Position numbers and translations under genes: made by a program. This document shows, one piece after another, positions 41,121 to 49,758 of a DNA stretch of 64,000 bases. The notes beneath the pieces are model-generated. The model saw only the letters and a program-made list of their open reading frames with translations. It ran no database searches and was not told where the DNA came from. This stretch comes from UBA11710 sp049287025 (GTDB lineage: Bacteria > Patescibacteriota > Patescibacteriia > Magasanikbacterales > UBA922). The DNA lies in the NCBI GenBank assembly GCA_049287025.1, contig JBAQFA010000022.1:1-64000 (forward strand). The letters run 5' to 3'. Position 1 is the first letter of the stretch. Each line of letters begins with the position of its first letter.

Positions 41121-41720
41121 TTATATAATTTTTATATACTCAGCAAACCTTTTGCCGTAATCGGATATGAAAATTATAGGGTTAAGATTTTCATCTTGAG
41201 CACCATTCATCATAAAATCTCCTCTTCTAGTTTCCAGAAAACCTAATGATATTAGTTTGTTAACGCCACCATAAATTAGGTATATATCATTTCCGCCTAA
41301 TGACCTTATTGGTACAGGGTCTTGATTGCTAAAAAGAGAAGCTAGTAAAATGCACTCGAATTCAGATAAATCATCTAATATTTTTAAGAAAGTTTTGCGT
41401 TCATCGATATCATTTATAATAGGTGTGTTCAATGTTTTTATAAAAAAATTTTTTAATAATCGTTTTTTTTCTTCCCTTGTCTCTATCTCAACTCGGTTTA
41501 GTATGTCTTCAATTAAATTGGTTAGGTCTTCCTTGTTGTGTTTAGACAAAGCAGACTCATTAATTGGATTTTGTTCCAATTCCTGTTTGACTTGTTCTAA
41601 AAATTTTTCTAATCTTTCAAATCTTTTTTCTTGTTTGTTTCCAAAATATAAAGTTGCAAGTGATCCACCTATATATGGGACAGCATTCAATCCCGCTTCA
41701 ATTATGGTGTCTCGTTTCAT
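41121..41720 (-). CDS. Uncharacterised protein, 199 residues
   Basis: Not recognised. A Gly/Ala-containing hydrophobic N-terminus (EAGLNAVPYIGGSLATLYFG) recalls phage- or DUF4393-like proteins, followed by a long coiled-coil (EKRFERLEKFLEQVKQELEQ and EDILNRVEIETREEKKRLLK) and a winged-helix-like C-terminal half (NKLISLGFLETRRGDF, FISDYGKRFAEYI). It lies downstream of clpB by 26 bases and shares its terminator, so it may be heat-shock co-regulated. Confidence 0.65.
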   Translation of the reverse strand: MKRDTIIEAGLNAVPYIGGSLATLYFGNKQEKRFERLEKFLEQVKQELEQNPINESALSKHNKEDLTNLIEDILNRVEIETREEKKRLLKNFFIKTLNTPIINDIDERKTFLKILDDLSEFECILLASLFSNQDPVPIRSLGGNDIYLIYGGVNKLISLGFLETRRGDFMMNGAQDENLNPIIFISDYGKRFAEYIKII

Positions 41721-41746
41721 ATTTATAATATTAAAATAGTATTTTA

Positions 41747-44383
41747 TTATTTTATTTCAATCTTATCCTTATTTATTTCCACCTTCACCTTGTCACCATC
41801 CTCAATCTTTCCTTCTACAATTTGCATAGCGAGTTTGTCCAAGAGTTCAGTTTGCAAAACTCGTTTTAGAGGGCGAGCGCCGAGATTGGGATCATAACCT
41901 TTTTTGGCGAGCCAGTCTTTGGCTTTTTTGCTCACATCTAGTTCAATTTTTTTACCAAGCAGGCGAGTGGCGATTTTGGCGAGTTGTAAGTCAACAATTT
42001 CGCGGATCTGTTCCTCATTCAATGGATGGAAAGTAATAATATCATCTACACGATTTAGAAATTCTGGTTTAAATTGTTCACGCAGAGCTTCCATTACTTT
42101 ATTTTTTATCATTTCTTCTTTTAATTTTTTATCTCCATCGCCAGAAGCCGAAAATCCAAAGTCACCACTTCTACCCATTTGCATGATCATGTCTGAACCA
42201 ATATTTGATGTCATAATAATGACCGTGTTTTTGAAATTTACTTTCCGGCCCTTAGAATCTGTCAGGTGGCCATCTTCCAGAATCTGCAACATCATATTGA
42301 ACACATCAGGATGGGCTTTTTCTATTTCATCAAATAAAATAACTGAGTATGGTCGGCGACGGACGATTTCGGTCAGTTGTCCGCCCTCATCATAACCAAC
42401 ATAGCCAGGAGGGGAGCCAATCATTTTGCTAATCGCATGCTTTTCCATATATTCGCTCATATCTACACGCACGAGAGCATCTTCTTCATTAAACATAAAT
42501 TCAGCCAGAGCTTTGGCTAGTTCAGTTTTGCCCACACCGGTTGGACCCATGAATATAAATGAACCAATCGGCCGTTTTTCTTCACTCACTCCAGCGCGTG
42601 ATCGACGAATGGCATTTGATATGGCCGTGATAGATTCTTCTTGACCAATCACCCGTTTTTTCAAATCTGTTTCCATGTGCGCGAGTTTTTTTATTTCGTC
42701 CTGGAGCATTTTACTTACGGGAATACCAGTCCAACGCGCGACTACTGCGGCAATATCTTCTTCATTCACTTCTTCTTTTAGAATCGCTCGGCCTTTTTGA
42801 ATTTCGGCCAAATGTTTTTCACTTTTTTTGATCGCTTCTTCCATCATCGGGATTTTGCCATAGCGAATCTCCGCGACTTTTTGCAAATCACCTTTACGTT
42901 CTTCAATATCCGCTTGTTGTTTTAGTTTATCAATTTCTTTTTTGTGTTCGCGAATTTTGGTTATGATTTCTTTTTCATTTTTCCAATGCACTTCCAATTC
43001 ATGACTTTTTTCTTTCAAGTTGGCTAATTCTTCTTTTAATTTTTTCATCCGGTCTTTGGATTCACTATCTTCTTCAGTTTTTAGAGCGCGGAGTTCAATA
43101 TCAATCTTCATCATTTTCCGTTTCATTTTGTCCAGGTCATCGGGCATAGAATCTATTTCCATACGGAGAGCAGACGTGGCTTCGTCAATCAGGTCAATCG
43201 CTTTGTCTGGTAAAAAGCGATCAGAAATATAGCGCGTAGAAAGTTCTACCGCGGCTACAATAGCCGGGTCAGTAATCCGCACACCATGATGCACTTCATA
43301 TTTTTCTTTTATACCACGAAGAATCGCAATCGTGTCATCTACACTTGGTTCATGAACCATGACAGGTTGAAAACGGCGTTCAAAAGCGGCATCTCGTTCA
43401 ATATATTTTTGGTATTCTTTGAGAGTCGTGGCGCCAATGGTATGAAGTTCACCGCGGGCCAGAGCTGGTTTCAACATGTTGCTTCCGTCAATCGCACCCT
43501 CGGTAGAGCCAGAGCCGACAATCGTGTGGAGTTCATCAATAAATAAAATTATTTTTCCATTAGCTTCAGTGATTTCTTTTAACACTGCTTTAAATCTTTC
43601 TTCAAATTCACCACGGAATTTTGTGCCAGCAATCAATGACCCAATATCCAAAGCAATCACTTCTTTATCTTTTATACTTTCTGGCACATCACCATCGACA
43701 ATTCTTTGCGCTAGGCCTTCTACAATCGCCGTTTTACCTACACCTGGTTCACCAATTAAGACTGGATTATTCTTTGTTCTACGAGAAAGCACTTGCATTA
43801 CCCGACGCACTTCATCATCCCGACCAATCACTGGATCAAGTTTTTCTTTACGCGCCAAGTCAGTGAGATTTTTTCCATATTTTTCCAAAGCTTGATATTT
43901 GCTTTCTGGCTCAGGTGAATCAACTTTTTGGGTACCTCGCACTTTTGCTAAAACTTTTAAGACATCATCATACTGAACTGCTTGATTTGATAAAACATCA
44001 CTAATTGGATTTTTGTTAGTCAAAAAAGCCAAGAGTAAATGTTCTACACTAATATAGTCGTCGCCCATTTTTTGCGCTTCATTGCCAGCATTTTGAATAA
44101 TATACATCATGGCCTGACCCATTAAGATTTGTCCTAAACCACCATGAGACATCTGACCTTTTTGTTTCGGTAAAACATTAATCATGGCTTGGACTTCATT
44201 TCTCAGTTGCTCTAGATTAACATTTAATTTTTTCATGATAGACACAACCACACCATCTTCTTGTTCTAATAGGGCAGAGAAGAGATGAGGAGGTTCTACT
44301 TGCGGTTGGCCATTTTCATTGGCAATTTGATAAGCGCGTTGTAGAGCTTCTTGTGATTTGTGGGTAAAGTTTTGTGGTGTCAT
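41747..44383 (-). CDS. clpB: ClpB disaggregase
   Basis: Hsp100 ATPase that rescues aggregated proteins with DnaK. 878 residues, family length. Order: Clp N domain with THKSQEALQRAYQIA, AAA1 with Walker A GEPGVGKTA near residue 210 and VSRRTKNNPVLIG, a middle coiled coil (about 410-525) that distinguishes ClpB from ClpC, then AAA2 with GPTGVGKTELAKALAEF near residue 612 and FDEIEKAHPDVFN. C-terminal LGARPLKRVLQ. A CIRCE operator overlaps its promoter, pointing to HrcA control. Confidence 0.97.
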   Translation of the reverse strand: MTPQNFTHKSQEALQRAYQIANENGQPQVEPPHLFSALLEQEDGVVVSIMKKLNVNLEQLRNEVQAMINVLPKQKGQMSHGGLGQILMGQAMMYIIQNAGNEAQKMGDDYISVEHLLLAFLTNKNPISDVLSNQAVQYDDVLKVLAKVRGTQKVDSPEPESKYQALEKYGKNLTDLARKEKLDPVIGRDDEVRRVMQVLSRRTKNNPVLIGEPGVGKTAIVEGLAQRIVDGDVPESIKDKEVIALDIGSLIAGTKFRGEFEERFKAVLKEITEANGKIILFIDELHTIVGSGSTEGAIDGSNMLKPALARGELHTIGATTLKEYQKYIERDAAFERRFQPVMVHEPSVDDTIAILRGIKEKYEVHHGVRITDPAIVAAVELSTRYISDRFLPDKAIDLIDEATSALRMEIDSMPDDLDKMKRKMMKIDIELRALKTEEDSESKDRMKKLKEELANLKEKSHELEVHWKNEKEIITKIREHKKEIDKLKQQADIEERKGDLQKVAEIRYGKIPMMEEAIKKSEKHLAEIQKGRAILKEEVNEEDIAAVVARWTGIPVSKMLQDEIKKLAHMETDLKKRVIGQEESITAISNAIRRSRAGVSEEKRPIGSFIFMGPTGVGKTELAKALAEFMFNEEDALVRVDMSEYMEKHAISKMIGSPPGYVGYDEGGQLTEIVRRRPYSVILFDEIEKAHPDVFNMMLQILEDGHLTDSKGRKVNFKNTVIIMTSNIGSDMIMQMGRSGDFGFSASGDGDKKLKEEMIKNKVMEALREQFKPEFLNRVDDIITFHPLNEEQIREIVDLQLAKIATRLLGKKIELDVSKKAKDWLAKKGYDPNLGARPLKRVLQTELLDKLAMQIVEGKIEDGDKVKVEINKDKIEIK

Positions 44384-44426
44384 AAAACATTGATTTCACT
44401 GATTAATATGGATTTCACTGAGAGCA

Positions 44427-44453
44427 TTAGCACTCTTAGTATCCGAGTGATAA
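44427..44453. promoter_or_regulatory. CIRCE operator (HrcA site) of clpB
   Basis: TTAGCACTC-N9-GAGTGATAA; the canonical right half is GAGTGCTAA, so one mismatch. It covers the expected transcription start of clpB. Confidence 0.88.
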
Positions 44454-44454
44454 T

Positions 44455-44482
44455 ATTATAACATCTTGTATTTTTTTGTCAA
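44455..44482 (-). promoter_or_regulatory. clpB promoter
   Basis: Minus strand TTGACA (44482-44477), 16 bp, TATAAT (44460-44455), immediately upstream of CIRCE. Its -35 overlaps TTGTCA, a possible -35 of the divergent gene at 44518. Confidence 0.8.
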
Positions 44483-44517
44483 ATTTGCTATTATTATAGC
44501 ATAAAATTAGTTAAGAT

Positions 44518-44784
44518 ATGATTAATATGCTAGATAAATTCAAAGATGAAAGCAAAAAAGTTGGTTTGGAAGTTAGACAAAAAGTAGCGACTTTTATTTT
44601 GGCTGGTTTTGGGTTAGTGGCTGGTTTGGCTTGGAATGAAGCCATCAAAGGGTTGATTGATAGATATTTTCCTCTAGCTTCTGGTGGTGGTTTATTGGCA
44701 AAGTTTTTGTATGCTTTTATTATTACGATTGTGATCGTGGTGGTGTCAATTTATATTTTAAAGACAGAGAAGAAAAGTGATTGA
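44518..44784 (+). CDS. Small membrane protein (DUF5654-like)
   Basis: 88 residues: an amphipathic charged N-terminus (LDKFKDESKKVGLEVRQKV), then FILAGFGLVAGLAWNEAIKGL as first membrane helix, a Gly-rich loop and a second helix FLYAFIITIVIVVVSIYIL. The AWNEAIK word and two-helix layout match my memory of DUF5654, common in small-genome bacteria and archaea. Start could be 44518 or the ATG at 44527. Divergent from clpB. Confidence 0.7.
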   Translation: MINMLDKFKDESKKVGLEVRQKVATFILAGFGLVAGLAWNEAIKGLIDRYFPLASGGGLLAKFLYAFIITIVIVVVSIYILKTEKKSD

Positions 44785-44870
44785 ATAGAACACAAATTTA
44801 ACAAATTATTCCAAATCTTCACAAATATATTTGTGGGAATTTGTCTGATTTGTGTAATTTGAGTTCTATT
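44784..44870. repeat. Inverted repeat before the WecG-like gene (family B)
   Basis: Ends AATAGAACACAAATT and AATTTGAGTTCTATT; ends at the base before the start codon. Confidence 0.65.
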
Positions 44871-45599
44871 ATGAATGTCTTGGGAATTAAAATTAGTGAA
44901 TTGTCAAAAAATCAAACACTAGAAAAAGTGGCTGAATTTTTGCATGGTGAAAAACAAAATATAATTTTTACCCCTAACCCAGAAATGCTCGTTGATGCTC
45001 AGAAAGATAAATATTTTAAAACTGTTTTGAATAGTGGTGATTTAAATGTGTGTGATGGTTTTGGTCTTTCTCTAGTTAGCGGTGTTAAGAGATATCCTGG
45101 TGTAGAACTTATGTTAGATATTTGCGCGTTAGCAGAAAAAGAAAACAAATCAGTGTATTTTTTAGGGTCTGGCGATAAAGAAGTAATTAGTAATTTGCAA
45201 TTAGTAATTAAAGAGAAATATTCTGATTTAAAAATCGCCGGTGCTCACCCTGGACCCAAGTTACAAGTTACAAGTTACAAGTTACAAGTTGATGAACACG
45301 AAAACAATGATCTTGTCGCCGACATTTCAATGACTGCACCGGATATATTATTCGTCGCCTTCGGTCATGGTAAACAAGAAAAATGGATTCATGAGAATCT
45401 AAAGGATTTACCAAGTGTACGAATTGCTATGGGTGTGGGTGGATCATTTGATTTTATTTCTGGCAAAGTAAAACGCGCCCCTTTATTTATTCGCAAAATT
45501 GGGTTAGAATGGATGTATCGTTTAGCTATTCAGCCAAGCCGATTTGGTAGAATATTTAAGGCTACTTTTGTATTTATTTATTATTTTTTAAAAAAGTAA
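44871..45599 (+). CDS. WecG/TagA/CpsF-type glycosyltransferase
   Basis: Transfers a sugar such as N-acetylmannosamine onto a lipid-linked precursor for surface polysaccharide. ATG at 44871 (MNVLGIKIS) begins right after the inverted repeat. Motifs: TPNPEMLVDAQ, VCDGFGLSLV, FVAFGHGKQEKWI and GVGGSFDFISGKVKRAP. About 242 residues. Codons for KLQVTSYKLQV come from five tandem 7-nt units (45257-45291), and another 7-nt array (45181-45208) encodes VISNLQLVI, so repeats have expanded inside this gene. Confidence 0.85.
   Translation: MNVLGIKISELSKNQTLEKVAEFLHGEKQNIIFTPNPEMLVDAQKDKYFKTVLNSGDLNVCDGFGLSLVSGVKRYPGVELMLDICALAEKENKSVYFLGSGDKEVISNLQLVIKEKYSDLKIAGAHPGPKLQVTSYKLQVDEHENNDLVADISMTAPDILFVAFGHGKQEKWIHENLKDLPSVRIAMGVGGSFDFISGKVKRAPLFIRKIGLEWMYRLAIQPSRFGRIFKATFVFIYYFLKK
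45181..45208 (+). repeat. Heptamer array inside the WecG-like gene
   Basis: AAGTAAT, TAGTAAT, TTGCAAT, TAGTAAT in 7-nt register within coding sequence. Confidence 0.7.
45257..45291 (+). repeat. Five perfect or near-perfect heptamers in the WecG-like gene
   Basis: CAAGTTA four times, then CAAGTTG. 35 bases; gain or loss of one unit would shift the frame. Confidence 0.9.
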
Positions 45600-45600
45600 A

Positions 45601-45680
45601 GAATGTAGAATATTGAATATAGAATACCATTGATTTTATTTGTATATTCTACATTCCATATTCTAAATTCTATATTCTAA
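45601..45680. repeat. Inverted heptamer repeat (family C)
   Basis: TAGAATA, TTGAATA, TAGAATA on the left; TATTCTA, CATTCCA, TATTCTA, AATTCTA, TATTCTA on the right. Same words as 26817-26895. Confidence 0.75.
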
Positions 45681-45682
45681 TT

Positions 45683-46438
45683 ATGTTAAGTAAAAAAATA
45701 ATCCAACACATCAACAAACTCGGTCAGAAAAAAGTTCGTCATGAAGAACATGAATTTATTATTGAAGGTATAAAGGGTATAAGTGAAGCTTTGGAATCTG
45801 ACGCTAATATTCTTTTGTTGGTAGTAGAAGGTAATCGGCGCGATGAAAATGAATTTGTTGAATTAATTAAATTAGCAGAAAGACAACAAGTTTCAATAGA
45901 ATTTTGTGGACGCAAAGAAGTGGATGATATAAAAACGACTGATACTTTTCCTGGAGTTTTGGCAATTGTGGAGCAATCTGAGGTTGAGTTGAATGATTTA
46001 ACAGGTAATATAATTTGCCTTGATGGTGTCAAAGACCCGGGTAATCTTGGGACAATTATTCGTACCGCTGATTGGTTTGGTATAAAAAATATAATACTCG
46101 CCGAAGATTGTGTCGATCCATACAATCCAAAAGTTGTACGCAGTACCATGGGTTCAATTTTTCGAGTAAATATTTTTGAGAGTGAGGGGATAGTGAGAGA
46201 TTTGAGTTATTTACAAGAAGACGGATATAAATTGAATGGTTTGGTGATGAACGGTGTTAATTTGGATAAACTTAAACCTGGGAATAAAGAAATTTATGTT
46301 TTAGGCAGTGAATCCCATGGTATCAGACCAGAGGTTGAAAAAATATTAGATAAAAAGTATACTATTTCTGGTTCTGGCTCGGCTGAATCTTTGAATGTTG
46401 CTGTCGCTTGTGGAATTTTATTGTCTCGTATATCCTGA
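45683..46438 (+). CDS. SpoU/TrmH-family RNA 2'-O-methyltransferase
   Basis: 251 residues: an N-terminal substrate-binding domain (KKVRHEEHEFIIEGIKGISE) and a C-terminal SPOUT knot with the three motifs GVKDPGNLGTIIRTADWFG near residue 115, VLGSESHGI near residue 208 and GSAESLNVAVACGILL at the end. Uses SAM to methylate rRNA or tRNA ribose. The last codon and TGA stop lie in a family A repeat arm (ATCCTGA). Confidence 0.9.
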   Translation: MLSKKIIQHINKLGQKKVRHEEHEFIIEGIKGISEALESDANILLLVVEGNRRDENEFVELIKLAERQQVSIEFCGRKEVDDIKTTDTFPGVLAIVEQSEVELNDLTGNIICLDGVKDPGNLGTIIRTADWFGIKNIILAEDCVDPYNPKVVRSTMGSIFRVNIFESEGIVRDLSYLQEDGYKLNGLVMNGVNLDKLKPGNKEIYVLGSESHGIRPEVEKILDKKYTISGSGSAESLNVAVACGILLSRIS

Positions 46439-46459
46439 ACGAAGTGAAGGATCTTTCGG
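46432..46459 (+). repeat. Family A arm left of the GIY-YIG gene
   Basis: ATCCTGAACGAAGTGAAGG then ATCTTTCGG; supplies the methyltransferase stop codon. Inverted partner at 46842-46872. Confidence 0.65.
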
Positions 46460-46495
46460 AGCAATTTTGTGTGGTTTATAATATAAAATTGTAGT

Positions 46496-46813
46496 ATGAT
46501 CTGGAGGGAAAAAATTTATTATGTTTATATAATGGCTAGTATAAGTAGAGTTCTATATGTTGGTTATACTGATTCTATTATTAAAAGGGGTTTTCAACAT
46601 AAGACAGGTTTTTTTGAAAATGCATTTACTAAAAAATATAGAATAAATAAACTAGTATATTTTGAAACTAAAAATAGTAAAGAGATGTCTTTAATAAGAG
46701 AAAAACAAATAAAAGGATTACTTAGAAAAAAGAAAATACAAATGATTGAGGAGAGTAATCCAAATTGGGAAGATTTGTATAAAGTTATTATGTCTTTATA
46801 TCAAGTAAAATAG
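46496..46813 (+). CDS. GIY-YIG nuclease domain protein located between two repeat arms
   Basis: 105 residues. IYYVYIMASISRVLYVGYTD matches the GIY/YIG strands; IIKRGFQHKTG follows with the catalytic Arg-type position, and FTKKYRINKLVYFE with the later Glu region. Same free-standing class as the gene at 19860. It is bracketed by inverted family A repeat arms at 46432-46459 and 46842-46872, as if carried inside the repeat. It does not overlap neighbours. Confidence 0.75.
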   Translation: MIWREKIYYVYIMASISRVLYVGYTDSIIKRGFQHKTGFFENAFTKKYRINKLVYFETKNSKEMSLIREKQIKGLLRKKKIQMIEESNPNWEDLYKVIMSLYQVK

Positions 46814-46841
46814 TAATTTAAAGAGTAGTCTGGTTGACGTA

Positions 46842-46872
46842 CAGATCCTTCGTCGCTGTGGCTCCTCAGGAT
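46842..46872 (-). repeat. Family A arm right of the GIY-YIG gene
   Basis: AGATCCTTCGTCGCTG then GGCTCCTCAGGAT, inverse of the left arm type; ends 11 bases before gltX. Confidence 0.65.
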
Positions 46873-46883
46873 TTTTATATAAT

Positions 46884-48356
46884 ATGATAAGAACAAGATT
46901 TGCCCCCAGTCCAACTGGTTATGTCCATATTGGCAGTCTAAAAATGGCTTTGACTGATTATTTACTTGCTAGACAAAAAGGCGGGCAGTTTATTTTACGC
47001 GTAGAAGATACGGATCAAGGAAGATTGGTAGAAGGGGCAGTAGAAAATTTACTTAGAACTTTGGATTGGGCAGGAATAAATCCAGATGAAGGAGTAAAAT
47101 TTGATGTGGATAATAAAGTTGTTCAAGTGGGGGATAAGGGTCCATATATTCAATCTGAACGTCTAGATATTTATCATAAATATCTAGATGAACTGGTGGA
47201 AAAAGACCAAGCTTACTATTGTTTTTGTTCTAAAGAAAGATTAGATGAAGTGAGAAAAATTCAAGAATTAAATAAACAAGCGACCGGTTATGATGGGCAT
47301 TGCCGAAGTATTAATTTAGAAGAAGCAAAAAAAAGAATTGAAGCCGGGGAGAAGGCAGTCGTAAGAATGAAAATGCCAAAAGAGGATGTTACAAAATTTA
47401 CTGATTTAATTCGTGGTGAAGTTGAGTTTCAAAATAAATTGATTGATGATCAAGTAATTTTGAAATCTGATGGTTTCCCGACTTATCATTTGGCCGTTGT
47501 AGTAGATGATCATCTCATGGAAATAACCCATGTTATACGGGGTGAAGAGTGGTTATCTTCTACACCCAAGCATATTGAATTGTATAAGATGTTTGGTTGG
47601 GAACCACCTTTATTTGCTCATTTACCACTATTATTAAATCCTGATAAATCAAAACTTAGTAAACGCCAGGGTGATGTAGCTGTAGAAGATTATATTAAAA
47701 AAGGTTATTTACCAGAAGCGGTTTTGAATTTTGTGGCTTTTCTTGGTTGGAATCCTGGTGATGAAAGAGAAATATTTAGTTTGGAAGAATTAGTTAAAGA
47801 ATTTTCTTTGGAAAAGGTTAGTAAAGCTGGCGCAGTTTTTAATTTGGAAAAACTTGATTGGTATAATAGGGAGTATATGAAGAAAATGGACAGTGCGGAA
47901 CTGGCTAATAGATGTAAGGTTTTGTTTGAAGAGAAATATCACATATCACATATCACATATCACATATCACTCGATAAAGTAGTAGGGTTAGAAAAAGAAA
48001 GAGCCACGACACTAGTGGAGTTAGTTGATAATGTTAAATTTATATTTGAAATGGGGGAGTATGATAAAGAATTATTGGTCTGGAAAAAAAGTACAGCTGA
48101 GGATGCGAAAAATAAATTACAACAGCTCTCAGATTTATTGAACACATTTAGTGAACAAGACTGGTCTAAAGAAAATCTAGAAAAGAAAATAGGGGAGTGG
48201 GTAGTAGAAAGTGGCTTTGGCATGGGTGACGTCTTATGGCCAATGCGCATAGCTCTATCAGGCCAAAAGAATTCTCCCGGACCATATGAAATTGCTGATG
48301 TATTAGGGAAAGAAGAGTGTTTGTTACGGCTAAAATTGGCGATTAACAAAATTTAA
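46884..48356 (+). CDS. gltX: Glutamyl-tRNA synthetase
   Basis: 490 residues, class I synthetase. HIGH-type motif APSPTGYVHIGSLK at residues 7-20, KLSKRQGDVAVEDYI as the KMSKS equivalent near residue 255, and an all-helical anticodon-binding C-terminus. No GlnRS is seen; with tRNA-Gln present it may be non-discriminating and rely on GatCAB, which is inference. A five-unit 7-nt tandem array (47936-47970) encodes YHISHITYHIS in the C-terminal region, a likely repeat expansion tolerated in frame. Confidence 0.95.
   Translation: MIRTRFAPSPTGYVHIGSLKMALTDYLLARQKGGQFILRVEDTDQGRLVEGAVENLLRTLDWAGINPDEGVKFDVDNKVVQVGDKGPYIQSERLDIYHKYLDELVEKDQAYYCFCSKERLDEVRKIQELNKQATGYDGHCRSINLEEAKKRIEAGEKAVVRMKMPKEDVTKFTDLIRGEVEFQNKLIDDQVILKSDGFPTYHLAVVVDDHLMEITHVIRGEEWLSSTPKHIELYKMFGWEPPLFAHLPLLLNPDKSKLSKRQGDVAVEDYIKKGYLPEAVLNFVAFLGWNPGDEREIFSLEELVKEFSLEKVSKAGAVFNLEKLDWYNREYMKKMDSAELANRCKVLFEEKYHISHITYHISLDKVVGLEKERATTLVELVDNVKFIFEMGEYDKELLVWKKSTAEDAKNKLQQLSDLLNTFSEQDWSKENLEKKIGEWVVESGFGMGDVLWPMRIALSGQKNSPGPYEIADVLGKEECLLRLKLAINKI
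47936..47970 (+). repeat. Five perfect heptamers inside gltX
   Basis: ATATCAC five times. 35 bases, so copy-number change by one unit would frameshift the C-terminal domain. Confidence 0.9.
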
Positions 48357-48442
48357 TAGAACTCAAATTACCATAATGGCCAAAATTTACCAAAATAAAT
48401 TTGCGAAAATTTGAGGTAATTTTGGAAATTTGTGTTCTATTA
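48354..48442. repeat. Inverted repeat after gltX (family B)
   Basis: Ends AATAGAACTCAAATT and AAATTTGTGTTCTATT; shares AAATTTGCGAAAATTTG with 10887-10974. Overlaps the gltX stop codon. Confidence 0.7.
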
Positions 48443-48469
48443 TTCGTATTAAGATGATATAATATTTAC

Positions 48470-49708
48470 ATGAAGAAAATTTTGCCTGTCATTTTATTTA
48501 TACTATTAGTTGGATTATTATTCCAGCCTATTTTTGTATATACTGAAAATGTGGGTGGTAATACTGCCGAAATTGAACAATTAAACAAAGCCATTGCGGA
48601 AAAAAAGGCCAAGATTAAACAATTAGAACAAACTATAGAAGAATATAAAAAACAAATCAATCAAAAACGATTAGAGTCGGTTTCTCTCAAAAATCAAATG
48701 GCGATTATTAATAATCGAGTTTTGCAAGTTGAATTGGATATTAAAATTACAGAAGAAAAACTTGATTCTTTGCAATTGGAAATTGAAACTTTACAATTAT
48801 CAATTGAGGACAAAGAAAAAGTCATGAATAAACAAAAATTAATTTTGGCTGAGCTAATTCAAGATATACATTATAATGATAATAAAAATTATTTGGAGAT
48901 CGCCGCTGGCTATGATAACTTTTCTGATTTTTATAATCAACTGCAATATGTGCAGACCTTGGATCAGGAATTGGGAAAGAATGTGAAGACTCTACGTGGT
49001 ATAAAAGAAGAATTGCAAGCTAAAAAGACTCAAACTGAAGAATGCAAAAAATCTTATGATGATTTGAAAAAAGAATTAGAAGAAAAAATGAAAGATTTGA
49101 ATGATCAGGTGAATTATAAAGCTACTTTGCTGACTCAAACTCAATCATCTGAAGCTAAATACCAAACATTATTAACTAGTTTAAAATCTCAATATCAACA
49201 AATAGAAAATGAAGTTTCATCAATTGAACAAGAAGTGAGAAGAAAACTTGAAGCGGCTAATAAATTGGATAATATTCCTGGTGATTCTACGCAATTGTCT
49301 TGGCCAACCCAGAGTCGATATATAACAGCTCGTTTTCATGATCCAGATTATCCTTATCGTCATGTTTTTGAACATACAGGTATAGACATTAGGGCTGGTC
49401 ATGGAACAGCCTTAAAAGCGGCTGCCTCAGGCTATGTAGCCCGGGCAAAAAAGTGTTCTCTGGCTAGTTGTTATAGTTATGTCATGTTGGTTCATTCTGG
49501 TGGAATTGCGACTGTTTATGGTCATATGAGTGGTATTACAGTGTCAGAAGATCAATTTGTCACCAGAGGGGACATAGTTGGTTATTCTGGTGGTACACCT
49601 GGCACAGCTGGTGCGGGTCCATTTGTGACTGGGCCACATCTTCATTTTGAAGTCAGAAAAGATGGTATTCCAGTTAATCCATTGAATTATCTGGTACAGG
49701 ACTGGTAA
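48470..49708 (+). CDS. Coiled-coil M23 (LytM-type) peptidase
   Basis: 412 residues. N-terminal signal/anchor KILPVILFILLVGLLFQPIF, then two long coiled-coil stretches (about 30-125 and 165-265), then a C-terminal M23 domain with HTGIDIRAGHG (first zinc ligands), VYGHMSG and GPHLHFEVRKDG (HxH). EnvC/NlpD-like architecture; acts on peptidoglycan crosslinks or activates amidases at division. Domain looks catalytically complete. Confidence 0.88.
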   Translation: MKKILPVILFILLVGLLFQPIFVYTENVGGNTAEIEQLNKAIAEKKAKIKQLEQTIEEYKKQINQKRLESVSLKNQMAIINNRVLQVELDIKITEEKLDSLQLEIETLQLSIEDKEKVMNKQKLILAELIQDIHYNDNKNYLEIAAGYDNFSDFYNQLQYVQTLDQELGKNVKTLRGIKEELQAKKTQTEECKKSYDDLKKELEEKMKDLNDQVNYKATLLTQTQSSEAKYQTLLTSLKSQYQQIENEVSSIEQEVRRKLEAANKLDNIPGDSTQLSWPTQSRYITARFHDPDYPYRHVFEHTGIDIRAGHGTALKAAASGYVARAKKCSLASCYSYVMLVHSGGIATVYGHMSGITVSEDQFVTRGDIVGYSGGTPGTAGAGPFVTGPHLHFEVRKDGIPVNPLNYLVQDW

Positions 49709-49758
49709 TTTGTTTGCGATACTAATATACGAATTCATACTAATTATACTAATATAAT

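Noticed and set aside
45257..47970. CRISPR array
   Set aside because: The 7-nt units are directly adjacent without spacers and lie in coding frames; no cas gene is present.
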